NCBI GenBank assembly: GCA_905233335.1
Contig: CAJOED010000079.1
Span: 1-6,314, forward strand
Reading direction: 5' to 3'
DNA: 6,314 nt
From: an uncultured Synergistales bacterium
Lineage (GTDB): Bacteria; Synergistota; Synergistia; Synergistales; Aminobacteriaceae
A program made the translations under genes and the position numbers. Under the pieces are notes generated by a model. That model saw only the letters and a program-made list of their open reading frames with translations. It was not told the origin of the DNA and searched no databases. Shown here piece after piece: positions 6,081 through 6,314 of this stretch (positions within the stretch are counted from its first letter, which is position 1; every line of letters begins with the position of its first letter).

Positions 6081-6111
6081 GCGGCTCTGAAAATTTCGGG
6101 GCTGCTTTTTT
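6081..6111 (+). terminator. Rho-independent terminator of argG
   Basis: GCGGCTCTGA (6081-6090) pairs, with a few G-T pairs, with TCGGGGCTGC (6096-6105) across a 5-nt loop, followed by six T (6106-6111). It lies 13 nt after the argG stop. A T8 run (6070-6077) precedes the hairpin. Confidence 0.8.
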
Positions 6112-6199
6112 CACTTGATACACCCTTTCTTAATATTCCGTGATATGACACTCAACTTTGCCGCGTCAGGATGAGGCAAAAATTCCCATAGAGGCGTAA
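6091..6199 (+). repeat. Tandem unit 1: argG terminator right half, spacer, and copy of the argG tail
   Basis: This 109-nt unit begins AAATTTCGGG, in the argG terminator, passes through a short AT-rich spacer, and ends in a degenerate copy of the argG 3' end. In the argG frame, 6149-6199 reads HSTLPRQDEAKIPIEA-stop against STWPRQDEAEIPIEA-stop in argG (from residue 396). An in-frame TGA at 6146-6148 just before it shows that this is a fragment and not a gene. It matches unit 2 at all but 5 substitutions and a 2-nt T-run difference. Confidence 0.9.
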
Positions 6200-6310
6200 A
6201 AATTTCGGGACTGCTTTTTTTTCACTGAATACACACTTTCTTAATATTCCGTGATATGACACTCAACTTTGCCGCGTCAGGATGAGGCAGAAATTCCCAT
6301 AGAGGCGTAA
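6200..6310 (+). repeat. Tandem unit 2: second copy of the argG-tail unit
   Basis: This 111-nt unit has the same order as unit 1: AAATTTCGGG, then CTGC plus an eight-T run, spacer, and the argG-tail copy (6260-6310, HSTLPRQDEAEIPIEA-stop). The last 4 nt of the window (6311-6314, AAAT) match the start of a further unit, so the array probably continues. The left arm of the terminator hairpin is missing, so this unit has a T-run but no evident terminator. Confidence 0.9.
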
Positions 6311-6314
6311 AAAT

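Noticed and set aside
6149..6310. Short genes in the array downstream of argG
   Set aside because: The argG-like frames are 16 codons long, begin directly after in-frame TGA stops and have no start codon or ribosome site. They are fragments of the repeat.

Overview
The window is a chromosomal stretch of a chemotactic, free-living-type bacterium made mostly of housekeeping genes. Five genes run on the minus strand (about 4688 down to 202), one large gene runs on the plus strand (argG, 4835-6067), and the 3' end of an hsdS gene enters from the left edge on the plus strand. The short primary sigma factor without a large insert, the CheV protein, the actinobacterial/Synergistota-like form of argininosuccinate synthase and the frequent TTG/GTG starts would fit a Synergistaceae-like anaerobe. 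That placement is my inference from protein flavour and is not proven by the sequence.

Layout, left to right. Positions 1-165 encode the last 54 residues of a type I restriction specificity subunit. A minus-strand rho-independent terminator (157-185) overlaps its stop codon and closes a leftward operon of three tightly packed genes: rpoD (2881 to 1709), a two-TM ion channel with a cytoplasmic TrkA-N/RCK regulatory part (1704 to 622), and a secreted NTF2-like small protein (618 to 202). Spacings are 4 and 3 nt, so translational coupling is likely. Upstream of rpoD, 158 nt of non-coding DNA hold a three-fold imperfect direct repeat. Above it lie an unrecognised 236-aa gene (3750 to 3040) and cheV (4688 to 3753), only 2 nt apart. 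I see no terminator between that pair and rpoD, so cheV transcripts could run into rpoD.

cheV and argG are divergent across 146 nt. Their candidate promoters are mirror images built on one inverted repeat, with overlapping -35 regions. argG ends at a good terminator. After it comes a tandem array of about 110-bp units, each carrying a degenerate copy of the last 15 codons of argG plus its stop codon; the array runs off the right edge of the window.

I do not see a defence island or a clearly new multi-gene system. The signals most worth following are the argG-tail tandem array, the ion channel with a non-canonical selectivity filter in the rpoD operon, the repeats in front of rpoD, and the mirrored cheV/argG promoters. 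No stretch longer than 300 nt lacks a gene; the longest is 6068-6314, filled by the terminator and the array.
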